Positions 45,534-55,920 of a stretch of 64,000 nucleotides of DNA are shown here, in pieces. Position 1 is the stretch's first letter, and every line of letters begins with the position of its first letter. The notes beneath the pieces are model-generated. The model did not search any database. It saw only the letters and a list, made by a program, of their open reading frames with translations, and had not been told where the DNA came from. The translations under genes and the position numbers were made by a program. This stretch comes from Lunularia cruciata (taxonomy: Eukaryota; Streptophyta; Marchantiopsida; Lunulariales; Lunulariaceae), in the NCBI GenBank assembly GCA_948567375.1, contig OX419762.1:38793034-38857033 (forward strand), read 5' to 3'.

Positions 45534-48500
45534 CTACCTTCTATGGTACATCTTCAACTTATCATGGTTAATCCTATCAAAGTGTCTTCCTCCCAACTCC
45601 TTGAGATCATAAGTGTAATTTCCCCACACCTTCTCTACTATGAAAGGTCCAAAGTACTTAGGCAAAAACTTCTTTTGTACTCTCTTGAATCGAATGGAAT
45701 CAAACAACATTACCCAATCACCTTCTTTGAAAGACTCCACCTTCTTCTTGCCTTGCCTCTTGTCATAGCTCTCCTTTTGTTTCCTTTGGGCTTGCTCCAC
45801 TCGAACCATAGCAACTGCTCTTGCCTCTTCCAACTCCATGAGTTGATCCTTCCTTGACTTCTCTGCATCACTTCCTTGTGCTTTCTTCAATCTCCTATGA
45901 ATGCTTTGGAAGGTAGGAAGATCAAAGTGAATAGGTAAGGTAGACTCAATACCATACACCAATTGGAATGGAGAATATCCAGTGGAAGTCTTCATGGTTG
46001 TCCTATACTCCCACAAAACTGCATGAATCCTCTTGTCCCAATGATGTTTAGCCCCCTCCATTTCTGCATCTTTGGCCAACATCATGCACAAGGTCTGATT
46101 GGTTCTCTCTGCCAAGCCATTGGAATTTGGCTTATAGGATGTAGTTACTCGATGTGTGATAGAGAAATGTCGTAGCATGGCTGTAGTAATGCTTCCTGTA
46201 AACTCTCCTCCTCTATCAGAAACCAACTCCAAAGGGCATCCAAACCTAGTGATAATGCGTTCATAAAGAAATCTACCCACTTCATCTTCATTCTTGTCCC
46301 TCAATGGTCTAGCCTCAACCCACTTGGTAAGGTAATCAGTAACTACCACAATGTACCGATTGTTCCTTGGGGTTCTATTGAGAGGTCCTACAAAATCAAT
46401 TCCCCACTTCTCAAAAGGTCCTAGCAATGGAATTGATCTAAGTGGTGGAGTGGATGTAGACTTTCTAGCAAAAGCTTGACAAACATGACAAGTTTTGCAA
46501 TAATCAAGACAATCCTTGAAAATCCCTCTCCAATGGTAACCTGCATCTAGAATCTTGAAAGCAGTCACCTTTCCTGCAAAGTGTCCTCCACATACTAAAC
46601 CTTCATGAAACTCCTTTATGAGTAGGATAGACTCTTCCTTACCCACTGCTCTTCGAAGTAGACCATCTGCTCCTTGGTGAAAAAGAATATCATCCACCAT
46701 TGTGTAAGGTCTAGATCTTGCTGCAAGGGCCTTCCTCTCCCTAGCATGCATCCCTTCGGGATAGTTACCTCTTGTCACAAAATCCACAATCTCCTTGTAC
46801 TCCATTGGAACCTCTTGAGTGACTGAGATTGTCATGAGCTCCTCATCCGGGAAGGAATCATCTACTGGCTCATCTCCATCATGATCATAGGCTCTAGATA
46901 ACAAATCAGCATTTGCATGTTTCTTTCCTGGCCTATCCTCAATTGTGTAGTCATACTCAGACAAGAGAATCATCCACCTTGCTAGTCTCCCTTCAACATT
47001 AGGCTTGTTGAAGATGTACTTCAAAGCCTTGTGATCCGTGACAATTGTGGCTTTCCCTCCAATCAAGTAGTGTCTAAACTTCTTGAGACCAAAGATCACT
47101 GCCAACCCTTCTCTCTCTGTGACAGAGTAGTTCTTCTCTGCTGAAACCATCTGCCTACTAGCATAAGCTATTGGATGATCATGCCCATCTTGGTCTAATT
47201 GACTAAGAGTGCATCCTATAGCTACATTAGAAGCATCAGTGTAGAGGATGAAAGGCTTACTCCAATCAGGTTTAGCAAGAATTGGAGCTACAACAAGGGA
47301 TTGCTTGAGCTCCTCAAAAGCTTTGAGAGCCTCCTTGTCTTCCAAAATCACCATGTAATCTACACCCTTCTTCATGTAGATGGTCAATGCATAAGCCTTG
47401 TTGGAAAATGAGAAGATGAACCTCCTATAGTACCCAACCATTCCCAAGAATTGGCGTAACTTTGTCAAGCTTGAAGGGAATGGAAGGTCTGAGATTTTCC
47501 TCACCTTCTCAGGATCAACTGCTATTCCATCCTTGGAGATGATGTGCCCCAAAAGTAGACCTTCTTCACATCCAAAAATGCACTTCTCTGGGTTGAGTGA
47601 TGCATTTGCCTCATCCAAGCGTTGCAAGACTTTGATTAGGTGCTCAAAGTGCTCCTCCTTGCTCCCATAGACACAAAAGTCATCAATGAAATCTCTCACA
47701 AATTTCCCAATGAAAGGTTCAAATACCTTGTTCATGAACCGTTGGAATGTGGCTGGAGCATTGCAAAGCCCAAAAGGCATGACCTTGAAAGCGTAAGTTC
47801 CCCAAGGTGTGGTGAATGTGGTGAGTTGTTGATGCTCTGGTGCAATCTTGATTTGGTTATATCCACTATAACCATCTCCAAAACTGTACCTCTCATGACC
47901 TGCAACCTCCTCCAAGATCTCATCAATGAATGGCAATGGGTAGTAGTCCTTCTTGGTAACAGCATTGAGCTTCTTGTAATCCACACATACCCGAAGCTTG
48001 CCATTCTTTTTCTTCACAATGACAATTGGAGACACCCATTCTGAATTCTCCACCTCAAAGATAAATCCAGCCTCCTTGAGCTTATCAATCTCCTCCTTCA
48101 CAACCAAAGATATTGGTGGGCTAATGCGACGTTGCTTTTGGCGGATTGGTCTTGCATGTGACTCCACCTCTATCTTGTGCTCCTCCAAGGTGACTTCCTT
48201 CAAATCCTTGTAACTAAAAGCAAACACATGGATGAACTTGCGGAAAATCTCCTCAAATCTCACCTTCTCCTCCTTGGTAACATTTGGGCCATACTTGAGG
48301 GTAGATAACCTTCTCTCTACCTCCTCAAGTGTCAATGGTGATTTATCTGGGTCCTTCAAAACCTCTGGCTTAGGTGCAAAATCCATAGCACACAAGGGAT
48401 ACACATCTGAATCAGATTCAGATTCATCTTCCTCCGTGGAAGTCTCCTCTTCCATGCTTGTGTCCACACCTGAAGCTCCTTCTTCAGAATCTGATTCCCA

Positions 48501-50360
48501 ATAATTAGAAGATGGGGTATCTGAATGTGAAGTGTTGGTGGTGTTAGTCACAGGAACAATGACTCTATGGTTTGATGGCCCAATCCTCAAGTACCCTTTG
48601 TGCCATCGATCAGTTGTGCGTGCTGCTCTCAACCATGGCCTCCCAAGAAGTAAGTCATAGCTTGAATCCTTCAAGACTTGGAAAGTCATGAGATTTTGAA
48701 CTCCCATAACTGAAACTACCACCTTATCCATCACCCCTACTGGTCGAACTTGTTGCTTGTTTGCCATGCTCACCACAAATGTTGAAGGTCTTGAGGGTAT
48801 CATACCCAACTTCTTCATCAACCTTTCTGACATGGCATTCACTGCTGATCCTCCATCAACCAATGCATCCTTGATGTTGTGACCATTCACTCTCACATCA
48901 ATCTTGGAGGCATATTCACAAGCCTCCCATGGTGCTGGCTTGGCATCCACCACCCCCATTGATACTGGAACTTTTGCCTTCTTCTTCTTTTTGCTCCTTG
49001 TAGAACTCAAACCACCTCTAAGCTCCTTTCTCAAGGTAGGGTTCAAAGCAATTAATTGGCCCACTGTGATGTTAGCCTTGTGACTACCAACATCCTCCAA
49101 CACATTGTAGTTCCATTGTTGCTTTGAGATCAAGAAGTCCTCCATCCCCAACTTCTTCCTTGGAGTCTTTGTTGTTGATGGTGTTGAGGTGCGAGTGCTC
49201 CTAGTAGACATAGGAGTATCCTTGCTTGAAGTAAATCCTTGAGAAGAGTGAACATCCTCTGCAAAACGAGCTCTCTTCTTCTCTTGTGCCAAAAGCTCCA
49301 AATTAAGACCCTTGGAGTTTGAGCACTCTCCCTTCTCATACTTGCTCTCAACCACATCTATGGATGCTATCCCCTTACCTTTGTTGGGATTAGGAGCCAC
49401 TTGGGTTTCACTACCTCCCTCTTTCCCTCTATTGGCTCCCTCATAACCCCTTCCTCCATGGTAAGTGGAATTTGGGCAATTCCTTTGGATATGGCCTCTT
49501 CCTCCACAACCAAAACAATTTCTATCATTGAAATTGTTGGCTGGTTGGCCTCCTCTATATGGATAGTTTCCATAACTCCTAGGTCCTCTCCCTACATTCT
49601 GATCCACCTCTCTCTTCTCCCATAGTTGCACCACATTGATCTTGAGATCCGCAAGTTGTTCTGTGATGGTTTGGAGTGGATCTTTTGGTGGAGGTGCAAG
49701 AATTGGAGCAACTACTACTTGTGGTGCAACCCTTGTCACCAAAGTATCAGAAGTTCCACCATACTTGTAGCCTTGAGGAGGATGCACAACCTCCTTCACC
49801 ACCAAATCACTCTCATCCCCTTCCAAACTCTCCTCCATACGAATTGCGATCTTGATAGCTTCAACCTTGGAAGAAGGTTTCTCATATCTCACCTTGCTTC
49901 TAATTTGTGGTCTCAATCCTCCCACAAAATTCTTGGTGAGCATGGCCCCTATGCCAATCATTGTAGTCTCCACATCATCCCCACCCTTCCTCAACACTAT
50001 GCGAAATCTGGACTCCAACTTTTCCACTCTTTCCACATAGACCCTCACTTTCTCTCCATCTCCTTGCTTGAGAAATGTAACCTCACTCATCAATCTCTCA
50101 TAACTCTCATCAGGAAGAAAGTTCTCAATGAGTGCTGAAGTCAAAGTCTCCCAAGACTCCTCTTCCCCCTCTCTCCTCTCTCTCTTTTGGTATTCTGACT
50201 CATACCATGTAAGTGCTGCATCCTCAAAGAAATCTGGTAATAATGAGGCCCACTCATTCTTCCTCCTCTCATTGTTTCCTATGCAAGCTCTCTTGAAGTC
50301 TCTCACAAAGGCCTCCACATCTTCTCCATCCTTGCCAAAGAAAACCGGAAGTTTCCCCAT
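45534..50360 (-). CDS. Element C gag-pol polyprotein (1608 aa)
   Basis: Single open frame from ATG 50360. Gag about 1-300 (LPDFFEDAALTWYESEYQ; zinc knuckle C282-x2-C-x4-H-x4-C295, CFGCGGRGHIQRNC). Protease near 498-580 with VDGGSAVNAM at 501 (DGG instead of DSG) and LLLGRPWL. Reverse transcriptase about 735-960 with [22 protein letters not shown] and catalytic FIDDF (891-895). RNase H about 1035-1155 with YTDAS (D1042), VTDHKALKY (D1109) and KHANADLLSR. Integrase about 1245-1500: zinc site H1252, H1260, C1291, C1294; catalytic D1322, D1382, E1418 with the D-35-E spacing exact. C-terminal segment with GDWVMLFDS; no chromodomain. No lesion found, so it could be active. The polyprotein makes virus-like particles, copies the RNA and inserts the cDNA (family knowledge). 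Confidence 0.96.
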   Translation of the reverse strand: MGKLPVFFGKDGEDVEAFVRDFKRACIGNNERRKNEWASLLPDFFEDAALTWYESEYQKRERREGEEESWETLTSALIENFLPDESYERLMSEVTFLKQGDGEKVRVYVERVEKLESRFRIVLRKGGDDVETTMIGIGAMLTKNFVGGLRPQIRSKVRYEKPSSKVEAIKIAIRMEESLEGDESDLVVKEVVHPPQGYKYGGTSDTLVTRVAPQVVVAPILAPPPKDPLQTITEQLADLKINVVQLWEKREVDQNVGRGPRSYGNYPYRGGQPANNFNDRNCFGCGGRGHIQRNCPNSTYHGGRGYEGANRGKEGGSETQVAPNPNKGKGIASIDVVESKYEKGECSNSKGLNLELLAQEKKRARFAEDVHSSQGFTSSKDTPMSTRSTRTSTPSTTKTPRKKLGMEDFLISKQQWNYNVLEDVGSHKANITVGQLIALNPTLRKELRGGLSSTRSKKKKKAKVPVSMGVVDAKPAPWEACEYASKIDVRVNGHNIKDALVDGGSAVNAMSERLMKKLGMIPSRPSTFVVSMANKQQVRPVGVMDKVVVSVMGVQNLMTFQVLKDSSYDLLLGRPWLRAARTTDRWHKGYLRIGPSNHRVIVPVTNTTNTSHSDTPSSNYWESDSEEGASGVDTSMEEETSTEEDESESDSDVYPLCAMDFAPKPEVLKDPDKSPLTLEEVERRLSTLKYGPNVTKEEKVRFEEIFRKFIHVFAFSYKDLKEVTLEEHKIEVESHARPIRQKQRRISPPISLVVKEEIDKLKEAGFIFEVENSEWVSPIVIVKKKNGKLRVCVDYKKLNAVTKKDYYPLPFIDEILEEVAGHERYSFGDGYSGYNQIKIAPEHQQLTTFTTPWGTYAFKVMPFGLCNAPATFQRFMNKVFEPFIGKFVRDFIDDFCVYGSKEEHFEHLIKVLQRLDEANASLNPEKCIFGCEEGLLLGHIISKDGIAVDPEKVRKISDLPFPSSLTKLRQFLGMVGYYRRFIFSFSNKAYALTIYMKKGVDYMVILEDKEALKAFEELKQSLVVAPILAKPDWSKPFILYTDASNVAIGCTLSQLDQDGHDHPIAYASRQMVSAEKNYSVTEREGLAVIFGLKKFRHYLIGGKATIVTDHKALKYIFNKPNVEGRLARWMILLSEYDYTIEDRPGKKHANADLLSRAYDHDGDEPVDDSFPDEELMTISVTQEVPMEYKEIVDFVTRGNYPEGMHARERKALAARSRPYTMVDDILFHQGADGLLRRAVGKEESILLIKEFHEGLVCGGHFAGKVTAFKILDAGYHWRGIFKDCLDYCKTCHVCQAFARKSTSTPPLRSIPLLGPFEKWGIDFVGPLNRTPRNNRYIVVVTDYLTKWVEARPLRDKNEDEVGRFLYERIITRFGCPLELVSDRGGEFTGSITTAMLRHFSITHRVTTSYKPNSNGLAERTNQTLCMMLAKDAEMEGAKHHWDKRIHAVLWEYRTTMKTSTGYSPFQLVYGIESTLPIHFDLPTFQSIHRRLKKAQGSDAEKSRKDQLMELEEARAVAMVRVEQAQRKQKESYDKRQGKKKVESFKEGDWVMLFDSIRFKRVQKKFLPKYFGPFIVEKVWGNYTYDLKELGGRHFDRINHDKLKMYHRR

Positions 50361-50595
50361 CTTAACCCCTCACTATCTTTCTTTTCTCTTAATTTTTTTT
50401 TTCTCTTTTCTTTTCTCTCACTCTATTACTAATAGAGTATATACATGACTAACACCATCTGAGAATAATCCACTCTAGGGAACACAAAAGGTTCAGGTTG
50501 CTCCAAGATTTCTATAGCAACATCAAATCCTAGAGTGCATATTAATCTAACTCTCATGGATAATTTATCCATAAGTTGAAAGATTATCTCCATCA

Positions 50596-51069
50596 CTAAT
50601 CTTGAGAACTAGCTGATGAAGGTGGTAGTATTTCTGTAGCTGTACTAAGACTCTCTCCAAGATCCTTCACCAAAGTTTCCAAAAGTGCTTTTACTCCACT
50701 ACACTCATGTCCTTTTGGAAGTCCTTCAACTCCACAAACCTCACACAACTCCTTGGTCTTAGATCTTCTCCCTCCCAATCTTGGTGAAGAAGGTCCAACA
50801 TGCAAACCCAAGTCAAGTAAGCCTCTCCTTTCCCTCAATCTCTTGCTCTCAAAGGTTAATGGACATGAACTTGCCTTATGTCCCTTCTCTCCACATAGAA
50901 AGCACTTAGACTCACTCTTTCCTCCAAGTGGTGTAGGTTTTTGGATCCTCTCAACACTCTCTTCAAATTCTATTGTAAACTCTCTTTTCCTCAAATCCAC
51001 CCCTACAATCACCTCAAACCCTTGGGGAACCTTGCATAATCTCAATTTCCACTCTTGATGACCCTCCAT
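50596..51069 (-). CDS. Element C upstream ORF: zinc-knuckle protein (157 aa), unknown role
   Basis: Open frame from ATG 51069 (MEGHQEWKLRLCKVPQGFE), upstream of gag-pol and in the same sense, with 235 bp between them. Residues near 62-75 form a CCHC knuckle, CFLCGEKGHKASSC. A second cluster, CEVCGVEGLPKGHEC, follows near 112-126. The C-terminus is Ser-rich. Known: some plant Ty3 elements carry an extra ORF before gag, but I do not recognise this one. The knuckle suggests nucleic-acid binding, perhaps an extra nucleocapsid-like or RNA-packaging protein (inference). The open frame in an otherwise intact element suggests it is maintained. Confidence 0.65.
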   Translation of the reverse strand: MEGHQEWKLRLCKVPQGFEVIVGVDLRKREFTIEFEESVERIQKPTPLGGKSESKCFLCGEKGHKASSCPLTFESKRLRERRGLLDLGLHVGPSSPRLGGRRSKTKELCEVCGVEGLPKGHECSGVKALLETLVKDLGESLSTATEILPPSSASSQD

Positions 51070-51907
51070 GTTCCCAAAGATGAATCTAAACACTCAAACA
51101 TGCTTTTTGTTGATCTCAAACTTCTCATGCATGAGATCTCCACTCTGCAGAATTGACCCTTCCTCACAATGTCACTCAAATCTCCCAACGAATATGTTAC
51201 AGTCCTCTGAAATTTTCCACACTTGATCAGAACTCCAGGGCGTCCCTCCCTGCAAAATTTTAGATCTTTTCATCGAGCCATTTGGCCTAGACACCTTTCT
51301 ATTCAGCACCCATATTTCAGATTTGGTCTGAAAACCACCCCCCTCACTTCAAAAACTCATAACGCACTGTGAAAAAATAATCTCTCTCTAATTTTTGTGG
51401 CACCAGGTAGGATACAATGCACTAAATTTTCTTGGAAATTTTCAGGACAATTCACTAAAAATTGAAGAAATGGTGGACTCTGTACAATTTTCCAGAGAGC
51501 ATGCAGTTGCGGGAGCACTTTACCCTATCAACTTTCAAAAATTCTAGCCCAGTGCGCATAGAAGCTCTCTCAATAATTTGAAGTGTGCTAACTGAAAGAT
51601 AACCCAAGCTATCATGTGTAGAAATCTCAAGACCAGATCTCAAACTTGAGATTTTGCCCAAAATCACCTTAATCCCCAAAATCTGCAATCCACCTCACAC
51701 AATCTCTCCAATTCCTCTCATGTGTACAAGATGTACAAAATCACCTCAAAGACATCATAATGAACTACAGGGTATACAAATGGATCTTGGTTCTCTAACA
51801 TAAGTTCAGCCCTCTCCTCTCCTAATGTTCTCTCCAAGTGAGCTCTCATAGCCTCCTTCTGCCTAATGTAGAATTGGACGCGGAACATTATCTTGCCTTC
51901 TAGAGAG
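51070..51907 (-). other. Element C leader between primer site and zinc-knuckle ORF
   Basis: About 0.84 kb. Contains a small sense ORF, ATG 51888 to stop 51718 (56 codons, MFRVQFYIRQKEAMRAHLER...), with no recognised family. The remainder has stops in all frames on the sense strand and may be an untranslated leader with packaging signals. Confidence 0.5.
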
Positions 51908-51925
51908 GTCCCGGCAACGGAACCA
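51908..51925 (-). other. Primer-binding site of element C
   Basis: Coding strand TGGTTCCGTTGCCGGGAC, four bases after the 5' LTR. It resembles the TGGCGCCGTTGCCGGGGA-type site common in plant Ty3 elements. The tRNA was not identified. Confidence 0.7.
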
Positions 51926-51929
51926 AAAA

Positions 51930-52621
51930 TGTGAGCCGGCCTGTCTCTCACTCAGGATGAACCTCTGATGGCTATTATGGTAGCGCACCATGGACTAAGA
52001 AGGCAAGGAACCCCAACTCCATCATACTCCTCCAAGGCTAACACTCCAAGACTCAAGACATTGCTCACTAGAGAACTCAATGAGAGAGAGATAGTTGCAA
52101 ATGAAAGGATGATGAGTACCTCCTCACTCCTTGTTTATATACTTGTGAAATAGTTACGTACCAAAGTTACTAATTACCGTAGTAACTCAAGTTACTAGAC
52201 TAAAAGTCAAGTAAAGTCAAAAAGTAGAAAGGAATATCCATTCACATGGGCATATTCCCCTAAGCATGTGGTCTTATCTTGACCCAACCACTAAAGCAAG
52301 GATTCCTTCACATGGGCTATCCTTGGACTAAAGAAGAATCCAAAACAAAAAGGCTTGCGGGCCCAAGAGTTCTCAACTCTTTCCCCAAAGCCAAACACCT
52401 AGGAATAATACCAAGTCAACACACTAAAATCCAAAATAGTGGTGCTCATCTTTTCTACTTCCTCTAAAGTAAGGTCCCATCTATCTTAGCTATGACTAAC
52501 TTAAGCTAACCATGACTAATATAGAACCATCCTTTATCTCTATATAAATAATATCTCTTAAGTACTTGTAATACCAAGCTAAATATCACAATACCACACA
52601 CATGCACAAATGGGTGTTACA
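51930..52621 (-). repeat. Element C 5' LTR (692 bp)
   Basis: Same length and, line by line, the same sequence as 44794-45485. Identity of the two LTRs indicates a recent insertion. Confidence 0.97.
52541..52550 (-). promoter_or_regulatory. Candidate TATA box in element C 5' LTR
   Basis: TATTTATATA on the coding strand, about 70 bp into the LTR. Position and sequence fit a promoter but start sites are unknown; a downstream position in U3 would be more usual, so this is tentative. Confidence 0.35.
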
Positions 52622-52625
52622 AGTC

Positions 52626-53696
52626 AGTGCAAACCAAAATGTATTGCTTTCTTGTGACTTGGGTCACTAGTTGAATGGGACCCATAAAATCAATTTCTCA
52701 TTTCTCAAATGGGTCCAAAGGCAAAATTGGTCTCAAAGGCCATTGAGAAGTAGCCATCGGCTTCCCCGTTCTCTGACAAGCATCACAACTTTGGATATGA
52801 GCATGCGTGTCTTTGTACATCATAGGCCACCAATACCCCGCTAAAAGAATCTTCTTTATAGTATTCTTCAGAGCATAGTGTCCTCCCGATGCTTTGGAGT
52901 GTAAAGATTCAATCACGCCTCCTACTTCATATGACTCCAAGCATCGCCAAAGTACTTCGTCTTTGCACATCTTGAATAGAATGTTGTGTTTGAGTTGGTA
53001 CAACCTCATTTTCTTGAGAAAGACTGCCCTTTGCTCCAGGTCCATCCCTTTAGGACAATGGAGAGTATGCAGATAATGATATTTTGCTGCATACCTTGTA
53101 CTTTGCACTACTTTTAATTGATATAACTCTTCATCAGGGAACAGATCGTCAATTTCCCACTCTTGGTCTTGAGTTTCTAACTTGGACAGGAAGTCCGCAT
53201 TTGAATGTGAAGCTCCTTTCCTTACTTGTATAGTATATGTGAATTCTTGTAACAACAAGATCCATCTTGCAATTCGCCCAGACAAATCTGCCTTCTTGAC
53301 CAAATGTTATAATACATAATGATTGTCATAGAAGACACCCTCATATCCTAGCAAGTAGTGGTAAAATTTCTTGCAAGCATACACCATTCCAAGTGCTTTT
53401 CTTTCAATCGTTGAATAGTTCTTTTCAGAAACTGAAAGTTGTCGGCTGGCATTATACACCAGGTAGTCCTTCTTCTTCTTGTCCTTCTGACTTAAGACGA
53501 CGCCAATGGCCATAGATGAAGTGTCTACATATACATGAAAAGGGATGTCCCAATTTGGGGCCCTCATAATTGGTGCTTCAACCAGTTTCTTTTTCAACAC
53601 TTGGAAAGCTTCTTCTTGATTTGCTTCCCATAGATAGTCGTCGGATTTCTTCAAAAGCTTTGTAAGGGGTGCATCAAGCACCGCATAGTTTGACAC
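52626..53696 (-). pseudogene. Element B RNase H and integrase N-terminal part
   Basis: Frames 53696-53307 (DAPLTKLLKKSDDYLWEAN, HVYVDTSSMAIGVVLSQKD, EKNYSTIERKALGMVYACKK) and 53303-52698 (GRIARWILLLQEFTYTIQV, SHSNADFLSKLE, HSKASGGHYALKNTIKKIL, YWWPMMYKDTHAHIQSCDACQRTGKP). The zinc-binding H-H-C-C set is present. The sequence ends IDFMGPIQ...YILVCTD at the C insertion. The usual third His, in the VVTDH-type motif near 53.3 kb, is altered (YDNH) and a frameshift separates the two frames. Confidence 0.85.
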
Positions 53697-53759
53697 AAAG
53701 CGTCTGTAGTATCCGACAGGCTCCGGAAGGCTCTCAACTCCCGGATGTTCTTTGGGGAT

Positions 53760-54894
53760 TCCAAAGCTTTGATTACTTTAACCTTCTTGACATCGACTTC
53801 AATACCTCGGCTTGACACTTGCTGCCCCAGAAGAATCCCCTCCTTCATTGCGAAGAAGCATTTCTTTGGGTGTAATGACAAGCTGGAAAAATGACACCTG
53901 TCAAAAGTTTGGCGAAGGTAATCCAAATGTACATCTCTTCGCCCAAATACACAAAAAAATCATTGATGAATACTTCCACAAATTTGCACAAGAAATCTTT
54001 GAAGATTGAATTCATCATCCACTGGAAAGTAGCGGGAGCATTACACAACCCAAAGGGCATTTGATTATAAGTGAAAGTCCACTAATCGGTCGTGAATGTA
54101 GTTTTATCTTTGTCCTCTTCTCGGATGGATCCTTGATTGTACCCTAAAAATCCATCGAGAAAGCTATAACAAAGGTGACCAGCTACTTGGTCTAGAATTG
54201 TATCGGTAAAAGGAAAGGGATGATGATCCTTCCTTGTGGCTACGTTCAACTTATGGAAGTCTTAGCACACTCGGATCTTCCCTGGTTTCTTCTTTGAGAC
54301 AATGACAATGGGGGAGACCCATTCATTGCTTAAGACAGGGAAGATGATTCTGGCTCCTAAGTTCTTGTCAATTTCATCTTTCACCTAAAGCGAGTACTTT
54401 GGGTTCAAACGGTATTGTCTCTGCCAAACCGGAACTGCACCTTCAACTAGATCAATCCGGTGTTCTCCAAATTCTTGTGGAATACCCGGCATTTGATCAA
54501 TAGACCAGGCGAATACATCCTGGAATTCTATGAATAGGGTAGTGTATCCTGCCAACTCCTCCAAAGTGACTATCTTCAAAAATTTTAAAATTTTCCCTTC
54601 AGTCAAATCAACGTCTTGACAGTCATCGAGGTTGATGACTCCTTCAATGTGGCTTACTTGGCTTAACCTGAGGTGAGCTGCCATCAAACCCCCTTCTTCC
54701 AAGTCAGGTTCACCCGAGGCGAGGTCATATGGATCTTCGTCTTCGACGTCCACCTCATAGCATTCCAAGTAATTGACTTGGACTTCATCTTCGGATTCGT
54801 CTGAGGACGAAGATGATGAGTCTTTGGATTTATCCTCCTCTTTTGACGAACTAGTTTCTTTGAGATGGGGAACTTTTGTCGAACTCACAGTCAC
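53760..54894 (-). pseudogene. Element B reverse transcriptase, broken
   Basis: A 169-codon frame (54894-54385) of acidic linker (SSSSSSDESEDEVQVNYLE) ends at the RT start EHRIDLVEGAVPVWQRQYRLNP. After stops, a frame from 54060 has [20 protein letters not shown] and FINDFFVYL, where the catalytic FxDD box has Asn in place of the first Asp. LLGQQVSSRGIEVDVKKVKVI follows. The mutation and stops make the polymerase inactive. Confidence 0.82.
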
Positions 54895-55099
54895 CAGCTT
54901 CTGATCTTAGGACAAAATGTCCTTGAATCGTAACTTTTGTTGATGCCAATCCACCACAACTTGGGCACCGTACAACAAAGGTCTTCCGATCAACAGAGGG
55001 TAACCAGTCTTAGTCATTGGTCACAACACAATGTAATTCAATTTGAAGGGCACCCGTCTAATGATCGTGGTAATGTTTGACAACATGCCAAACACCGTC

Positions 55100-55810
55100 T
55101 CTTGGTTTGGTCTGCGAATTTCAAAACTCGGAGTGTTGGCTCAAACATATGATACCCCAATCAATTTGCAATATCCTCGGTCATGATACTCATAACACAA
55201 CCCAAATCAATGGGTATCAATGTGATCATGCACCTTGCAATCTCCGCATCAACCTCAGGAGATCCCAAATCTTCTTGTTCAATACGATAAATAGCGGGCA
55301 AGTCCTTCTTCAATATCAACCTTACTTTCTTAATGGCCAAATTCAACTGCTTCTTGTACAACTTATTGTCTTCCCACAATTGCTTGAATGTAACGTTGGC
55401 ATTTGTGGCTGCCAAATCCGCTACAATATCGTATTGGGGTACTCCTCCCAATTTGACCGGCTTTGCTTTCGGCTTTGGGTTCAAAGTCTCTCCATGTTCC
55501 ATTTTGACCATGGGACGTTTTAAGATGGTGACGGGATTGCTAGTGGCCTTAACTTGAGGTTCCTTGGGTTGGCCTACCTTGGCTTGGATCAGACCCTTTA
55601 CTTCAGATCGGATTTCCGCCGGAAAAATTGGAGGCTTTGTCTTCATCTCCTCCTCCAAACTTAGTTCCCGAGTTTTGAGTAGCGCCTCCTTAAGTTCTTT
55701 TTGCAAGGCTTTAGCTTTGGCTTAAGAGAGGATCTTTTCCTCCTTGGCAAAAAGAATTGCCTTTGGGCGTAGTCTCTTTGCCTTTCTGGAAGATGACGAG
55801 GTCATACTCA
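55100..55810 (-). pseudogene. Element B protease region
   Basis: 181-codon frame (55706-55161) with VADLAATNANVTFKQLWED and ARCMITLIPIDLGCVMSIM. The DLG active-site triplet, rather than DSG, is a trait of Athila/Tat-like elements. Further protease sequence down to about 54.95 kb is broken by stops. Confidence 0.65.
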
Positions 55811-55920
55811 GTTCTTTAGGATCACGTTTCTTCTTACTTGTGCATGTCTCAACCTTCAAAATTTCAAGGTCTAGCCATTCCCCTTCCAAGGCCAGACTCC
55901 CTTCCTGAGGTCTCTCCTCC

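Larger units (their letters stand above)
44794..52621 (-). mobile_element. Element C: intact, probably recent Ty3 retrotransposon (7.8 kb)
   Basis: Two 692-bp LTRs with no difference that I can see, flanked by the 4-bp duplication AGTC (44790-44793 and 52622-52625), inside the integrase of element B. Primer site, polypurine tract, an extra zinc-knuckle ORF and a single uninterrupted 1608-codon gag-pol are all present on the minus strand. It has no chromodomain. The GG-type protease site, FIDDF polymerase box and gag-pol fused in one frame point to the OTA (Tat/Athila-like) side of plant Ty3 elements; the exact lineage is not assigned. Confidence 0.95.

Noticed and set aside
45474-50448. Many plus-strand frames of 62-170 codons opposite element C gag-pol
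   Set aside because: Shadows of the long minus-strand polyprotein.
51093-51718. Possible intron joining the 56-codon leader ORF to the zinc-knuckle ORF of element C
   Set aside because: A GAG|GTGATT donor and a TTTAG acceptor can be found, but the phases do not fit, so I do not propose a splice.
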